This document shows, in pieces, positions 35,773 to 44,524 of a stretch of DNA of 64,000 nucleotides. The translations under genes were made by a program, and so were the position numbers. Location: assembly GCA_965243605.1 (NCBI GenBank), contig CBDEVQ010000099.1:75472-139471 (forward strand). Reading direction: 5' to 3'. The notes below the pieces were generated by a model. The model ran no database searches. It had not been told where the DNA came from and saw only the letters and a program-made list of their open reading frames with translations. The DNA comes from JBMYYR01 sp965243605 (GTDB lineage Bacteria; Bacteroidota; Bacteroidia; Flavobacteriales; CAJXXR01). Each line of letters starts with the position of its first letter. The stretch's first letter is position 1.

Positions 35773-36126
35773 ATGTCAAATTCAGTAAATAAAGTTATTT
35801 TAGTCGGTAGATTGGGAGCAGACCCAGAAGTAAAGACTTTTGAAAACGGTGTTAAACTTTGTCGGTTTTCATTAGCAACCACAGAAACATTTAAGGGTAA
35901 GGACAAGGAAAAAAGTGAACACACTGAGTGGCACCAAATTGTCCTGTGGAGGAATCTAGCTGGTATTGGTGAAATGATTTTGTCTAAAGGAGACCTTATT
36001 TACGTTGAAGGAAGAATCAGACAACGTTCTTGGACCGATACAGAGTCAAAACAACAAAAATATTCTTTCGAAATTGTGGGAGATGAGTTACATTTGTTAT
36101 CACGAAATAATCGTGATGTAGAATAA
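35773..36126 (+). CDS. ssb: Single-stranded DNA-binding protein without acidic tail
   Basis: 117 residues, a complete OB fold starting MSNSVNKVILVGRLGADPEV with TEWHQIVLWRNLAG and LIYVEGRIRQRSW. It ends DELHLLSRNNRDVE right after the OB fold and has neither the linker nor the DDDIPF-type acidic tip through which SSB recruits partners. This short form next to gldE is typical in Flavobacteriia and suggests a second, specialised SSB; the main housekeeping copy would be elsewhere. Confidence 0.92.
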   Translation: MSNSVNKVILVGRLGADPEVKTFENGVKLCRFSLATTETFKGKDKEKSEHTEWHQIVLWRNLAGIGEMILSKGDLIYVEGRIRQRSWTDTESKQQKYSFEIVGDELHLLSRNNRDVE

Positions 36127-36177
36127 ATATTGTATTTTTAAATATATCTACATATCGTTTAATTAAATTTTTACTGA

Positions 36178-37512
36178 GTGGACCCCGATCAAGCGGATAG
36201 TTATACATACTTTTTTGATTTATATTTTCAAGATTTTCAAATACAAAATATAGTATTGGGAATTCTTATCGTCATATTAATTTTATGTTCAGCATTGGTC
36301 TCAGGATCTGAAGTTGCCTTTTTTTCCTTAAACCCTAAGAAGTATTCAAACACAAGTACAGAATTTAATAAACTATTATCCAAACCGAAAGAACTTTTAG
36401 CAACAATTCTAATTGTTAATAATATTATTAATGTTGCTATAGTTATACTGACAGAAATTTTCTTGGAATCGGTAATTCATTTTAAAAATTTACCGATTCT
36501 AAATCTATCCCCTTTATTTGAATATAATTTAAGTCTAGAATGGCCAATTAAGATAATTCTGGTTACTTCTATTTTATTAATTTTTGGTGAAATATTACCC
36601 AAAGTATATGCCAATAAAAATGCATATCAGTTTTCGAAAATGATGACTAAACCGATGTATTTTTTAAATCGTGTTTTTGGATTTTTAAGTCGATTTCTAA
36701 CGGCAACCAGTGATGTTATTGATAAATCAGGTAATCATAAAATGGATATTGCAATTACAGATTTATCAAAAGCTTTAACCTTAACAAGAATAGGAGAGGA
36801 TATTGAGGAGCACAAGTTATTGGAGGGAATAGTAAAGTTTGGAAATACTGAAGTATCTCAAATTATGACTTCACGGGTCGATTTATTTGCGATTTCTATT
36901 ACAGCTTCCTTTAATGAACTCATTGATTTAATACAAACATCTGGCTTTTCAAGAATTCCAGTTTATCAGGATAATATGGATACGATAAAAGGAGTTATCT
37001 ATATTAAAGATTTAATTAGGTATTTGCGATACGACGATAATTTTAGGTGGCAAGCATTAATTCATGAAGTTTTTTATATTCCAGAAAATAAAAAGATTGA
37101 TGATTTGTTGAAGAATTTTCAGGAGAAAAAAATGCATATGGCTGTTGTTGTCGACGAATACGGTGGAACAAGTGGTTTAGCAACTTTAGAAGATGTTCTT
37201 GAAGAGATAGTTGGTGATATTAATAACGAATTAGATAATTCTGGAGATCAATTTACCAAGTTAGACGATTTCACATACATATTTGAAGGGAAGATTCAAT
37301 TGATCGATTTTTGTAGAATAATGAATATTCCAGATTATTCATTTGATAAAATAAGAGGTGAGGCTGAAACTTTAGCAGGGTTGTTTCTTGAAGTTTTTGG
37401 TAGATTTCCAGAAAATGGAGAGCAAATTACAATTGAACGTTTTACTTTTGTTGTAGTTAGTCAAGGTAAAAGTAGAATTAATAGGTTAAAAGTTGTTTTA
37501 AATGAAGAGTAA
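36178..37512 (+). CDS. gldE: Gliding-motility-associated protein GldE (CorC/HlyC-type)
   Basis: 444 residues, inner-membrane protein. Start is GTG 36178 (MDPDQADSYT). A CNNM/DUF21 transmembrane domain comes first (about 25-190, with LCSALVSGSEVAFFSL and IFGEILPKVYANKNA), then a CBS pair (about 210-340, with EIVGDINNELD at the end) and a CorC/HlyC C-terminal domain (about 350-440). GldE overlaps in function with GldD in Flavobacterium gliding. It overlaps gldD by 11 bases and follows ssb after 51 bases. Confidence 0.93.
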   Translation: MDPDQADSYTYFFDLYFQDFQIQNIVLGILIVILILCSALVSGSEVAFFSLNPKKYSNTSTEFNKLLSKPKELLATILIVNNIINVAIVILTEIFLESVIHFKNLPILNLSPLFEYNLSLEWPIKIILVTSILLIFGEILPKVYANKNAYQFSKMMTKPMYFLNRVFGFLSRFLTATSDVIDKSGNHKMDIAITDLSKALTLTRIGEDIEEHKLLEGIVKFGNTEVSQIMTSRVDLFAISITASFNELIDLIQTSGFSRIPVYQDNMDTIKGVIYIKDLIRYLRYDDNFRWQALIHEVFYIPENKKIDDLLKNFQEKKMHMAVVVDEYGGTSGLATLEDVLEEIVGDINNELDNSGDQFTKLDDFTYIFEGKIQLIDFCRIMNIPDYSFDKIRGEAETLAGLFLEVFGRFPENGEQITIERFTFVVVSQGKSRINRLKVVLNEE

Positions 37513-38068
37513 AATATTGTCTATAGGATTGTTGCTAGCAGGAGTATTATTATCATGTGATCAAGATTTTCAGCCTAAACCAAAAGGATATCATAGAATA
37601 ATGACCCTAAAGAAGGAAATAGTTAATTTAGAAACGCCTTGTCCTTACACATTTGAATACCCTTCATATTTAAAAGTAGAATCAGTTAACGAAGAAAAAT
37701 GTTGGTTAAATCTACATTCAGATTATTATAACACAACATTACATTTAACATATAAAGCTATTGATAACGATTTAGAAGAATCGCTTATTAATTTTACGAG
37801 ATTAACCTACGAACATTCTAAAAGAGCAGATGGAATTGACGAAGTCTTATTCGAAAATCCAAAAGATAAAGTATACTCAATCTATTACCAACTTTATGGG
37901 CCTTCTGCATCATCATTACAGTTTATAGCAACGGATAGTTTTAATCATATTCTACGTGGTGCATTATATTTTAATAATATTCCTAATGTGGATTCTATTC
38001 GTCCAGTTCATGATGAATATAAAGTGGACATACAACGTATGATTGAAACTTTAAGATGGAAAGAATAG
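37502..38068 (+). CDS. gldD: Gliding-motility lipoprotein GldD
   Basis: 188 residues, lipoprotein signal with Cys19 (LLLAGVLLSC) and the family blocks PKPKGYHRI and CPYTFEYPSYLKVE after it. GldD is needed for gliding in Flavobacterium and for stability of GldJ. It is the last gene of the ssb-gldE-gldD unit and faces mutY, one base away, with no terminator between. Confidence 0.93.
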   Translation: MKSKILSIGLLLAGVLLSCDQDFQPKPKGYHRIMTLKKEIVNLETPCPYTFEYPSYLKVESVNEEKCWLNLHSDYYNTTLHLTYKAIDNDLEESLINFTRLTYEHSKRADGIDEVLFENPKDKVYSIYYQLYGPSASSLQFIATDSFNHILRGALYFNNIPNVDSIRPVHDEYKVDIQRMIETLRWKE

Positions 38069-38069
38069 T

Positions 38070-39107
38070 TTATTTAATTTCTTTATTTAGGAAATTAAAT
38101 ATGACTTGAGGAAATCCGACGGTATGAACTTTATCATAAGGAATAAACAAGTTACCTTCTATAGGAATATTTTTGTGGATATACTGCTTATGAAAGTGTA
38201 CTTCTAAGTTTTGATGCGAAAGCACATGTTTTGTTATATAAACATCATTTTCAATATCAGATACCTTTAAGTATGAAAGTGATTCGTAATTAATTGATGC
38301 ATTAGATACAGATTCAATTAATGGAAATTGGTGTAATCCAATCCAAATGTCTTTTTCACTTCTTTTATTAATCCAAAACCCTTCATCATTATACAGGAAG
38401 AAATAGTGTAATATCCTATTCTTTTTTGGTTTGTTTTTCTTCTTTTTAGGTAGTGTTAAGTGGTTGTTTTTGGAGTTTGAGATACATTGATTTTGAATCA
38501 TACATTCATTGCATAATGGTGATTTCGGCTTGCAAACAAGAGCACCATACTCCATTATTGCTTGATTATAAATGATAGCAGATTTAACATCAATTTCATT
38601 CAATAAGTTTTCAGCTAATATTGAAAATTCCTTTTGACCTTGAGATGAGTTTATTTCAGTATGAATATCAAATATTCTGCTATATAACCTATAAACATTA
38701 CCATCTACTAAAGGGTAGGGTTTGTTAAATGCAAATGTCGATATAGCTGCTGCTGTATATTTACCTACACCTTTTAAGTCTAATATATCTGAATACTTAC
38801 TTGGGAAAACACCATTGTAATTGTCTCTAATGTATTGAGCGGTATAATGTAAATTTCTTGCTCTACTATAATATCCTAAACCTTGCCAATGCGATAAGAT
38901 TTCATCTTCTGGAGCATTTGCTAAATCAACTATCGAATTATATGTATTAATAAATTTTAGATAGTATTTCGTCCCTTGAATGACTTGAGTTTGCTGCATG
39001 ATAATTTCTGATAACCAAATGTGGTAGGCTGATTGTGAGTGTCTCCAAGGTAAATCACGCTTGTTTTTTTGATACCAATTGATCAATTGATCCTGAATTT
39101 TGACCAT
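38070..39107 (-). CDS. mutY: A/G-specific adenine DNA glycosylase
   Basis: Removes adenine paired with 8-oxoguanine. 345 residues: the helix-hairpin-helix LKGVGKYTAAAISTFAFN, catalytic Asp in PLVDGNVYRL, Glu region WLSEIIMQQTQV, and the [4Fe-4S] ligands with spacing Cys-x6-Cys-x2-Cys-x5-Cys (CKPKSPLCNECMIQNQC). A C-terminal NUDIX-like domain for 8-oxoG recognition follows after a lysine-rich linker (KKKKNKPKKNR). Head-to-head with HU; tail-to-tail with gldD, an inverted arrangement (see findings). Confidence 0.95.
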   Translation of the reverse strand: MVKIQDQLINWYQKNKRDLPWRHSQSAYHIWLSEIIMQQTQVIQGTKYYLKFINTYNSIVDLANAPEDEILSHWQGLGYYSRARNLHYTAQYIRDNYNGVFPSKYSDILDLKGVGKYTAAAISTFAFNKPYPLVDGNVYRLYSRIFDIHTEINSSQGQKEFSILAENLLNEIDVKSAIIYNQAIMEYGALVCKPKSPLCNECMIQNQCISNSKNNHLTLPKKKKNKPKKNRILHYFFLYNDEGFWINKRSEKDIWIGLHQFPLIESVSNASINYESLSYLKVSDIENDVYITKHVLSHQNLEVHFHKQYIHKNIPIEGNLFIPYDKVHTVGFPQVIFNFLNKEIK

Positions 39108-39155
39108 AAAATTAAATTAAAGAGGTTTTTATGCAAAAAAAATATAAAAATCTCA

Positions 39156-39184
39156 TTTGTAAAAATTTAATATTAGTATATTTG
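39156..39184 (+). promoter_or_regulatory. HU gene promoter
   Basis: TTTG at 39156-39159, a 17-base spacer and TATATTTG at 39177-39184, a near-perfect Bacteroidota promoter, 45 bases before the HU start. Confidence 0.7.
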
Positions 39185-39229
39185 CCGTCCTTTAAGAAAA
39201 GAAAAACCCAATTATAAAAAACAAAAAAA

Positions 39230-39520
39230 ATGACGAAAGCAGATATCGTTGCAGAAATTGTGGAGAAAACAGGATTGGATAAGGCTGATGTCCAATTAAC
39301 TGTTGAATCTTTTATGAAAGAAGTTAAAGATTCTTTAGAAAACGGAAATAACGTTTATTTAAGAGGATTCGGAAGCTTTATCATTAAGAAAAGAGCGCAA
39401 AAAACAGGTAGAAATATTTCAAAGAATACAACTATTGTTATTCCTGCTCACAATATTCCTGCTTTTAAACCTGCCAAAGTTTTCATGGAAGGTGTAAAAG
39501 AAAAAGTATTAGTAAAGTAA
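39230..39520 (+). CDS. HU-family nucleoid protein
   Basis: 96-residue histone-like protein that bends DNA. It begins MTKADIVAEIVEKTGLDKAD and carries the DNA-binding arm FGSFIIKKRAQKTGRNISK, with NTTIVIPAHNIPAFKPAK at the arm tip and end. It is more like the IHF/HU paralogues next to rng in other flavobacteria than a dimer-specific IHF subunit. Strong promoter upstream. Confidence 0.96.
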   Translation: MTKADIVAEIVEKTGLDKADVQLTVESFMKEVKDSLENGNNVYLRGFGSFIIKKRAQKTGRNISKNTTIVIPAHNIPAFKPAKVFMEGVKEKVLVK

Positions 39521-39698
39521 TTTAAACTTGTTTTAGATTTCTGATATTTTCTTATGTTTTTCTTTGTGTAAGTTGTTAAATATTACGACTTTTGCATCTA
39601 CCAATTAAAAGCTACTATTTAGTAGCGTGATTGATAAAAGAAAGTACACAGTTAATTAACTGATTTCGAGATAAGTATAACCTTTAAAAAGTTTGACT

Positions 39699-39791
39699 AT
39701 GCCAAGCGGAAAAAAGAGAAAGCGTCATAAGATGGCTACGCACAAAAGAAAAAAGAGATTAAGAAAAAACAGACATAAGAAAAAGAAATAG
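39699..39791 (+). CDS. 30-residue basic peptide, probable ribosomal small protein (mS38/bS22-like)
   Basis: ATG 39699 to TAG 39791, 30 residues starting MPSGKKRKRHKMATHKRKKR and continuing with six more Lys/Arg among the last ten. Twenty-one of 30 residues are Lys, Arg or His. The pattern of basic blocks around a K-M-x-x-x-K centre resembles the AURKAIP1/COX24 motif of mitochondrial mS38 and the 33-residue actinobacterial bS22. A tiny ORF like this is conserved between HU and rng in Flavobacteriia as far as I recall. The ribosomal role is inferred; the gene itself is likely real because of its composition and the terminator that follows. Confidence 0.75.
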   Translation: MPSGKKRKRHKMATHKRKKRLRKNRHKKKK

Positions 39792-39803
39792 TTTTTTTTT
39801 TGT

Positions 39804-39829
39804 AACAGGAGTTTAATTAAACTCCTGTT
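39804..39829 (+). terminator. Hairpin between the basic peptide gene and rng
   Basis: Eleven-base arms (aacaggagttt / aaactcctgtt) with an aatt centre. The T9-T10 run lies before it (39792-39801), not after, so it may be an attenuator, an RNA-processing site ahead of rng, or a terminator acting on the opposite strand. Confidence 0.5.
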
Positions 39830-39863
39830 GTTGTTTAATTAATAATCTCAAAATCTAAATTCG

Positions 39864-41417
39864 ATGAGTACAGAATTAGTTATTAAATCGACTCCCGAAG
39901 ATTTAGATATTGCCTTATTAAAAGAAGGTAGACTTGTTGAACTTCATAAAGAAACTGAAGAAAACAGCTTTGCCGTTGGAGATATTTACCTTGGAAAAGT
40001 TAAAAGAATTATTCCAGGGTTAAATGCCGCCTTTGTAGATGTTGGCTATGAAAAAGACGCCTTTCTACACTATCATGATTTAGGTCCTCAAGTTAAAAGT
40101 CTTAACAAATTTGTTAAGCGAACTATGATTGGAAATCAAGCTCGATGGATGCTTTCCGAATTTAATGGAGAGAGTGACATTGAAAAAGATGGGAAAATTT
40201 CTGATGTTATAGAAATTGGACAAACCTTAGCAGTTCAAGTAACCAAAGAACCTATTTCAACAAAAGGACCGCGTATTAGTGCTGAAATATCTATCGCTGG
40301 TAGATATTTGGTGTTATTACCGTTTTCAGATCGTATATCAATTTCTCAAAGATTAAAAGATAATGACGAACGAAAACGTTTAAAACGGTTGATTCAAAGT
40401 ATTAAACCTAAAGGTTTTGGTGTAATCATTAGAACTGTAGCTCAAGATAAAAAAGTTGCAGATTTAGATGCTGATTTAACACAACTTGTTGAAAAATGGA
40501 GAGCATTTTACAAAAAGTTAAAAGTATCTAAAGCACCTTGCCAAGTATTAGGGGAAATGGGTCGAGCAACAGCTATTTTGAGAGATATCTTAAATGATAG
40601 TTTTCAAAATATTCATGTTGATGACGAAAAACTATTCGAAGAAGTCAAAACGTATTTAGGAACTATAGATCCTGCAAAACAAAGTCTTGTTAAATATGTT
40701 GATGATTCGGCTGGAATCTTTGAGAAATTCGGAATTGAGAGACAAATAAAGTCATCTTTTGGACGAACGGTTTCTATGAAAAAGGGTGCCTACCTGGTTA
40801 TAGATCATACCGAAGCCATGCACGTTATTGATGTGAATAGTGGTAATCGTTCTGATAAAAATGGATCTCAAGAAGAAAATGCATTAAAAGTTAATCTTTT
40901 AGCTGCAGAAGAAATTGCAAGACAATTGCGATTACGTGATATGGGAGGTATTATCGTGGTAGATTTTATAGATCTAAATGACCACGAGAATCGAAAAAAA
41001 TTACATGAAGGCCTTAAGGAATTCATGAAAGAAGATAGGGCAAAACATAAAATCTTACCACCAAGTCGATTTGGTCTTATAGAAATTACAAGACAACGTG
41101 TAAGACCCGAAATTAATATTAAAACGGCTGAAGCTTGTCCAACATGTAGTGGAACAGGGAAGATTCAAGCAAGTATATTAATTGAGGATGAAATAATAGA
41201 AAAGTTAGTAGGTCTGTGGGAAGATCAAAGTAAGAATGAAATTACTTTAGTTACACACCCCTTTATGGCAGCCTATTTTACAAAAGGTGGACTTTTCTCA
41301 GAACGTTGGAAATTAATGTTTAAGCACAAAAAAAGATTGAAAATCAAATCTAATTCAGCTTATCATTTTTTACAATATTCATTTTTTGATAATCACGAGA
41401 ATGAATTAGATGCATAA
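39864..41417 (+). CDS. rng: Ribonuclease E/G family protein
   Basis: Endoribonuclease for rRNA processing and mRNA turnover. 517 residues: S1-like RNA-binding part (about 38-130; IYLGKVKRIIPGLNAAFVDV), RNase core (about 140-410) with VIDVNSGNRSDK and IIVVDFIDLNDHENR carrying the catalytic aspartates, and the zinc-link CPTCSGTGK near residue 430. It lacks the long disordered degradosome scaffold of enterobacterial RNase E, so it is RNase G-like in size. Downstream of HU and the basic peptide gene. Confidence 0.95.
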   Translation: MSTELVIKSTPEDLDIALLKEGRLVELHKETEENSFAVGDIYLGKVKRIIPGLNAAFVDVGYEKDAFLHYHDLGPQVKSLNKFVKRTMIGNQARWMLSEFNGESDIEKDGKISDVIEIGQTLAVQVTKEPISTKGPRISAEISIAGRYLVLLPFSDRISISQRLKDNDERKRLKRLIQSIKPKGFGVIIRTVAQDKKVADLDADLTQLVEKWRAFYKKLKVSKAPCQVLGEMGRATAILRDILNDSFQNIHVDDEKLFEEVKTYLGTIDPAKQSLVKYVDDSAGIFEKFGIERQIKSSFGRTVSMKKGAYLVIDHTEAMHVIDVNSGNRSDKNGSQEENALKVNLLAAEEIARQLRLRDMGGIIVVDFIDLNDHENRKKLHEGLKEFMKEDRAKHKILPPSRFGLIEITRQRVRPEINIKTAEACPTCSGTGKIQASILIEDEIIEKLVGLWEDQSKNEITLVTHPFMAAYFTKGGLFSERWKLMFKHKKRLKIKSNSAYHFLQYSFFDNHENELDA

Positions 41418-41437
41418 TTTGCATCAGTAGTTTTAAT

Positions 41438-41473
41438 AAAAAAGGTTGTTTGAAATTTCAAACAACCTTTTTT
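41438..41473. terminator. Bidirectional terminator
   Basis: Perfect 18-base arms (A6-ggttgtttgaaa / tttcaaacaacc-T6), no loop, between rng and the convergent tamL gene. Confidence 0.9.
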
Positions 41474-41492
41474 GTTTTTATGAAGTATTGGC

Positions 41493-43745
41493 TTAGAAGG
41501 GGTATCCAATACCTATTCCTAGTTTTACTTCTCTTAATTTTAAATGATTTAAACGCCAACGGTGTGCTATAGGTGATGAAATGAACTCTTGAACACCAGG
41601 CGTATTTTCTACATAATTTGGGTTTTTGAATCCTATAGAAGGATCATACATAGCATGAGATAAGTCTATTCTAAATAATAAGAAGTCCATATCATACCTA
41701 AATCCAAAACCAATACTTGAAGCAATTTCTTTAGAAAATGTATCAAATTTAAACTGAGCTCCAGGTTTTAATATATTACCCTCTGAATCTTTATTCTGTT
41801 TTAATTCCCAGATATTACCAGCATCAACAAATAAGGCAGCTTTAAATGCTTTAGAAATTGTAAATCTATATTCTAAAGAAGCACCTAATTTTAAATCTGC
41901 TGTGTAAAAGTCTGTTTGACTTGTTCCTGGGTAAGATCCTGGACCAATACTATATGAGTTAAATCCTCTAATATCATTACTTCCTCCAACAAAATATTGT
42001 TTTTGGAATGGCATGGCCGTTGAATTCCCATACGGTATTCCTATTCCAAACAAAAATCGTCCAGCAATCTGATGATTATTGTCAAAAACGAAATAATGTC
42101 TAAAGTCAAAATCTATTTTTGCAAACTGGGTGTATATATTTTTATAAAGGATATTAAATCCTTCTTCATTTTTAGATATCAGATTTGTAGTTTCAGCGAT
42201 AGCATTTAGTATGTTTCCACTAAATTCTATTTTACCTCTTATTACATTATGATCTTTAATCTTTTTTGGATCTTGATCTGAATACTCAAAAGCGTAGTTT
42301 GTAGAAGTAATTAAAAAGTTAGAATACAATTGCTGGATATTAGTACCTGATTGACCTGATAAATCAGAGTTCTCATCTATGTAAACAGAACTAATTTCTG
42401 TAAGATTAAGCAAATGTTTAGTTCTATCTTCCTCCCATTGATAACCGGACTTGAAATTTATTATGGTTCTTCCAAGACTTGGACGATCTAGTCTATTGTA
42501 TCCAAACGTGAAAACTGTATTTACACGTTTAGATGGATCTAATAACAGATCAAGATTTACTGGTGATAGTATTTTAGGAAAAGATAGGCTAATATCACCT
42601 CCATAAGTAAAAGAGTTAAATAGAGGACTTTTGTCTTCTTCTGCACCTTGGTGTTCTGCAATTCCATTAATTTTTATTCGTAAGGCTTCGGCCCCCTTAA
42701 ATAAGTTTCTATCTTCATATATAAAGTTACCTGATAAACCATAATTTCCTGTTGTATGAATACCTTCTATACTATAAGTATTGGCAATTTTTTTACGCTT
42801 ATACATTTCAATACGACAGTCCAAAGTGTGATTTGTATTTTCGTCAAGTGTAATACGTATACGTTCGAATACATTTAGGTTATTTAATTTAGAGAATGTA
42901 TTGTCAACTACAGACCTTTTATAACTATCTCCTTTAGAAAATAATAAACAAGATTCAATTGTTTTATTATTAATAGGAAAATTGTTTCTAGGAGTGATTA
43001 AAGTAATATTATTAAATGTAATAGTATCAATTGGTAATTGGTTAACCAAATCATCATTACTCAATAATGTTATAGTAATATCATTGAAATGGTATGGAAG
43101 AAGTCTATTGTTGGATATTGTATCAAGAAAGTATTCCAAGCCAATTGTATTTTCCTTATTAATAGTATCAGCGTAAAATCCTAAATCTGCTTTATTAATG
43201 GAATAGTATCCATTTTCTATAAGTGTATTGTAGTTATGGTTGCGTTCTTTTTCAAGTGTCCAATAATCATAGTTGTCTCCTATCTTAGGACTTTTATCAT
43301 TAATGTTATCTAAAATTATTTTTTTGATTGTTAGATTATTGATTTGATCATATGATATTGAATCAATTTGATATGGCTTATCCGTGGTGATGTAATAATT
43401 AACTTTTGTTTTTTTTCGTTTTGTTTTATACTCGGAGTAAACGGTGTTGTTAAAATATGATTTGTTATTAAAGTATAAGTGAAGTTGTTTCTCACTTTGT
43501 TTTAACTTTCTTAGGGAAAATAAAATCTCAGAATGTTTTAATCCAAAATATGATGATTTGGTTTGTTGTTTAAGGTAAGTGTATAAGATTTCATTATTTG
43601 TTTTTTTTCCATTAACATAAATCTTATTCTCAATCAAGAATGATTGTCCATCCTCTAGATTTTTGGTAACCCCACATGAGATTAAATTAAAAAGTAATAT
43701 AATAAGGATAAAGCCCTTAATAAATAGTGTCGATTTTAGCTGCAT
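41493..43745 (-). CDS. tamL: TamL: BamA/TamA-family outer-membrane lipoprotein
   Basis: Start set at ATG 43745, where a lipoprotein signal begins (MQLKSTLFIKGFILIILLFN, lipobox LISC); 750 residues. The first 330 residues hold POTRA-like repeats (ENKIYVNGKKTNNE, then ISPKIGDNYDYWTLEKERN-type blocks); the rest is an Omp85 16-stranded barrel with FVGGSNDIRGFNSYSIGPG (the conserved loop region) and the C-terminal KLGIGIGYPF ending in Phe. TamL is the lipid-modified TamA of Bacteroidota and works with TamB in envelope assembly. tamB is not next to it here. Divergent from the rRNA methyltransferase. Confidence 0.9.
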   Translation of the reverse strand: MQLKSTLFIKGFILIILLFNLISCGVTKNLEDGQSFLIENKIYVNGKKTNNEILYTYLKQQTKSSYFGLKHSEILFSLRKLKQSEKQLHLYFNNKSYFNNTVYSEYKTKRKKTKVNYYITTDKPYQIDSISYDQINNLTIKKIILDNINDKSPKIGDNYDYWTLEKERNHNYNTLIENGYYSINKADLGFYADTINKENTIGLEYFLDTISNNRLLPYHFNDITITLLSNDDLVNQLPIDTITFNNITLITPRNNFPINNKTIESCLLFSKGDSYKRSVVDNTFSKLNNLNVFERIRITLDENTNHTLDCRIEMYKRKKIANTYSIEGIHTTGNYGLSGNFIYEDRNLFKGAEALRIKINGIAEHQGAEEDKSPLFNSFTYGGDISLSFPKILSPVNLDLLLDPSKRVNTVFTFGYNRLDRPSLGRTIINFKSGYQWEEDRTKHLLNLTEISSVYIDENSDLSGQSGTNIQQLYSNFLITSTNYAFEYSDQDPKKIKDHNVIRGKIEFSGNILNAIAETTNLISKNEEGFNILYKNIYTQFAKIDFDFRHYFVFDNNHQIAGRFLFGIGIPYGNSTAMPFQKQYFVGGSNDIRGFNSYSIGPGSYPGTSQTDFYTADLKLGASLEYRFTISKAFKAALFVDAGNIWELKQNKDSEGNILKPGAQFKFDTFSKEIASSIGFGFRYDMDFLLFRIDLSHAMYDPSIGFKNPNYVENTPGVQEFISSPIAHRWRLNHLKLREVKLGIGIGYPF

Positions 43746-43774
43746 TATATATTTTTGTTGAAAATATGCAAAAT

Positions 43775-44518
43775 ATGTTAAGCAAAAATAAGCAAAAGTA
43801 TCTTCTTTCATTGCAAAGAAAGAAGATAAGACAAAAGGAAGGTGTGTTTATTGCAGAGGGGCGTAAGACCATAGAAGCAATTATTTCTTCAAAATTAGAG
43901 GTTGTAGAGATATTTTGTTTAGACTTAAATGCAGATTATTTAAAAAAATATGAGGGTTCAAAAGTCGTAATCGATTCTGATGAACTTAAATCTATTACTT
44001 CATATACGAATCCAGATGATGGAATTGCTATTGTTAGAATTCCGAGAAATAATTATAATCCAGAGAATTTACTTCAAGGCGTTTCAATCTTCTTAGATCA
44101 AGTTAATGACCCTGGAAATATGGGAACCATAATAAGATTAGCTGATTGGTTTGGTATTGATTATATTTTATATAATAAAGGAACTGTAGATCCTTATTTA
44201 AGTAAATGTGTACAATCTTCAATGGGGGCTATTGCTAATGTATGTTGTATAGAAGTTGAGAATTCGGTTCTTGAAGAATTGAACTCCATCCACAAGCTAC
44301 CAGTGATTGGAACTAAGATGGATGGAGAAAATATATATTCTCAAGATTTGCCTAATAAGGCCATAATAATTATGGGTAATGAAGCAAATGGTATTTCGGA
44401 TGAAGTTTTAAAAATGTCTTCTGAGTTTATCTCAATACCAAAAGGAGAAAACAGTATTTCTGAATCATTAAATGTTGCGATGTCATGTGGAATAATACTA
44501 TCTCATTTTAAGAAATAA
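43775..44518 (+). CDS. TrmH/SpoU-family RNA methyltransferase
   Basis: 2'-O-ribose methyltransferase with a trefoil-knot SPOUT fold. Start set at ATG 43775 (MLSKNKQKYLLSLQRKK, 247 residues); a TATTTTTG -7 element at 43750-43757 makes the longer frame from 43727 unlikely. An N-terminal substrate-binding domain (about 1-90; FIAEGRKTIEAI) precedes the catalytic motifs DQVNDPGNMGTIIRLADWFG, IIMGNEANGIS and PKGENSISESLNVAMSC. Probable target is 23S rRNA, as in RlmB-like proteins, but the position is unknown. Confidence 0.92.
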   Translation: MLSKNKQKYLLSLQRKKIRQKEGVFIAEGRKTIEAIISSKLEVVEIFCLDLNADYLKKYEGSKVVIDSDELKSITSYTNPDDGIAIVRIPRNNYNPENLLQGVSIFLDQVNDPGNMGTIIRLADWFGIDYILYNKGTVDPYLSKCVQSSMGAIANVCCIEVENSVLEELNSIHKLPVIGTKMDGENIYSQDLPNKAIIIMGNEANGISDEVLKMSSEFISIPKGENSISESLNVAMSCGIILSHFKK

Positions 44519-44524
44519 GGTGTA

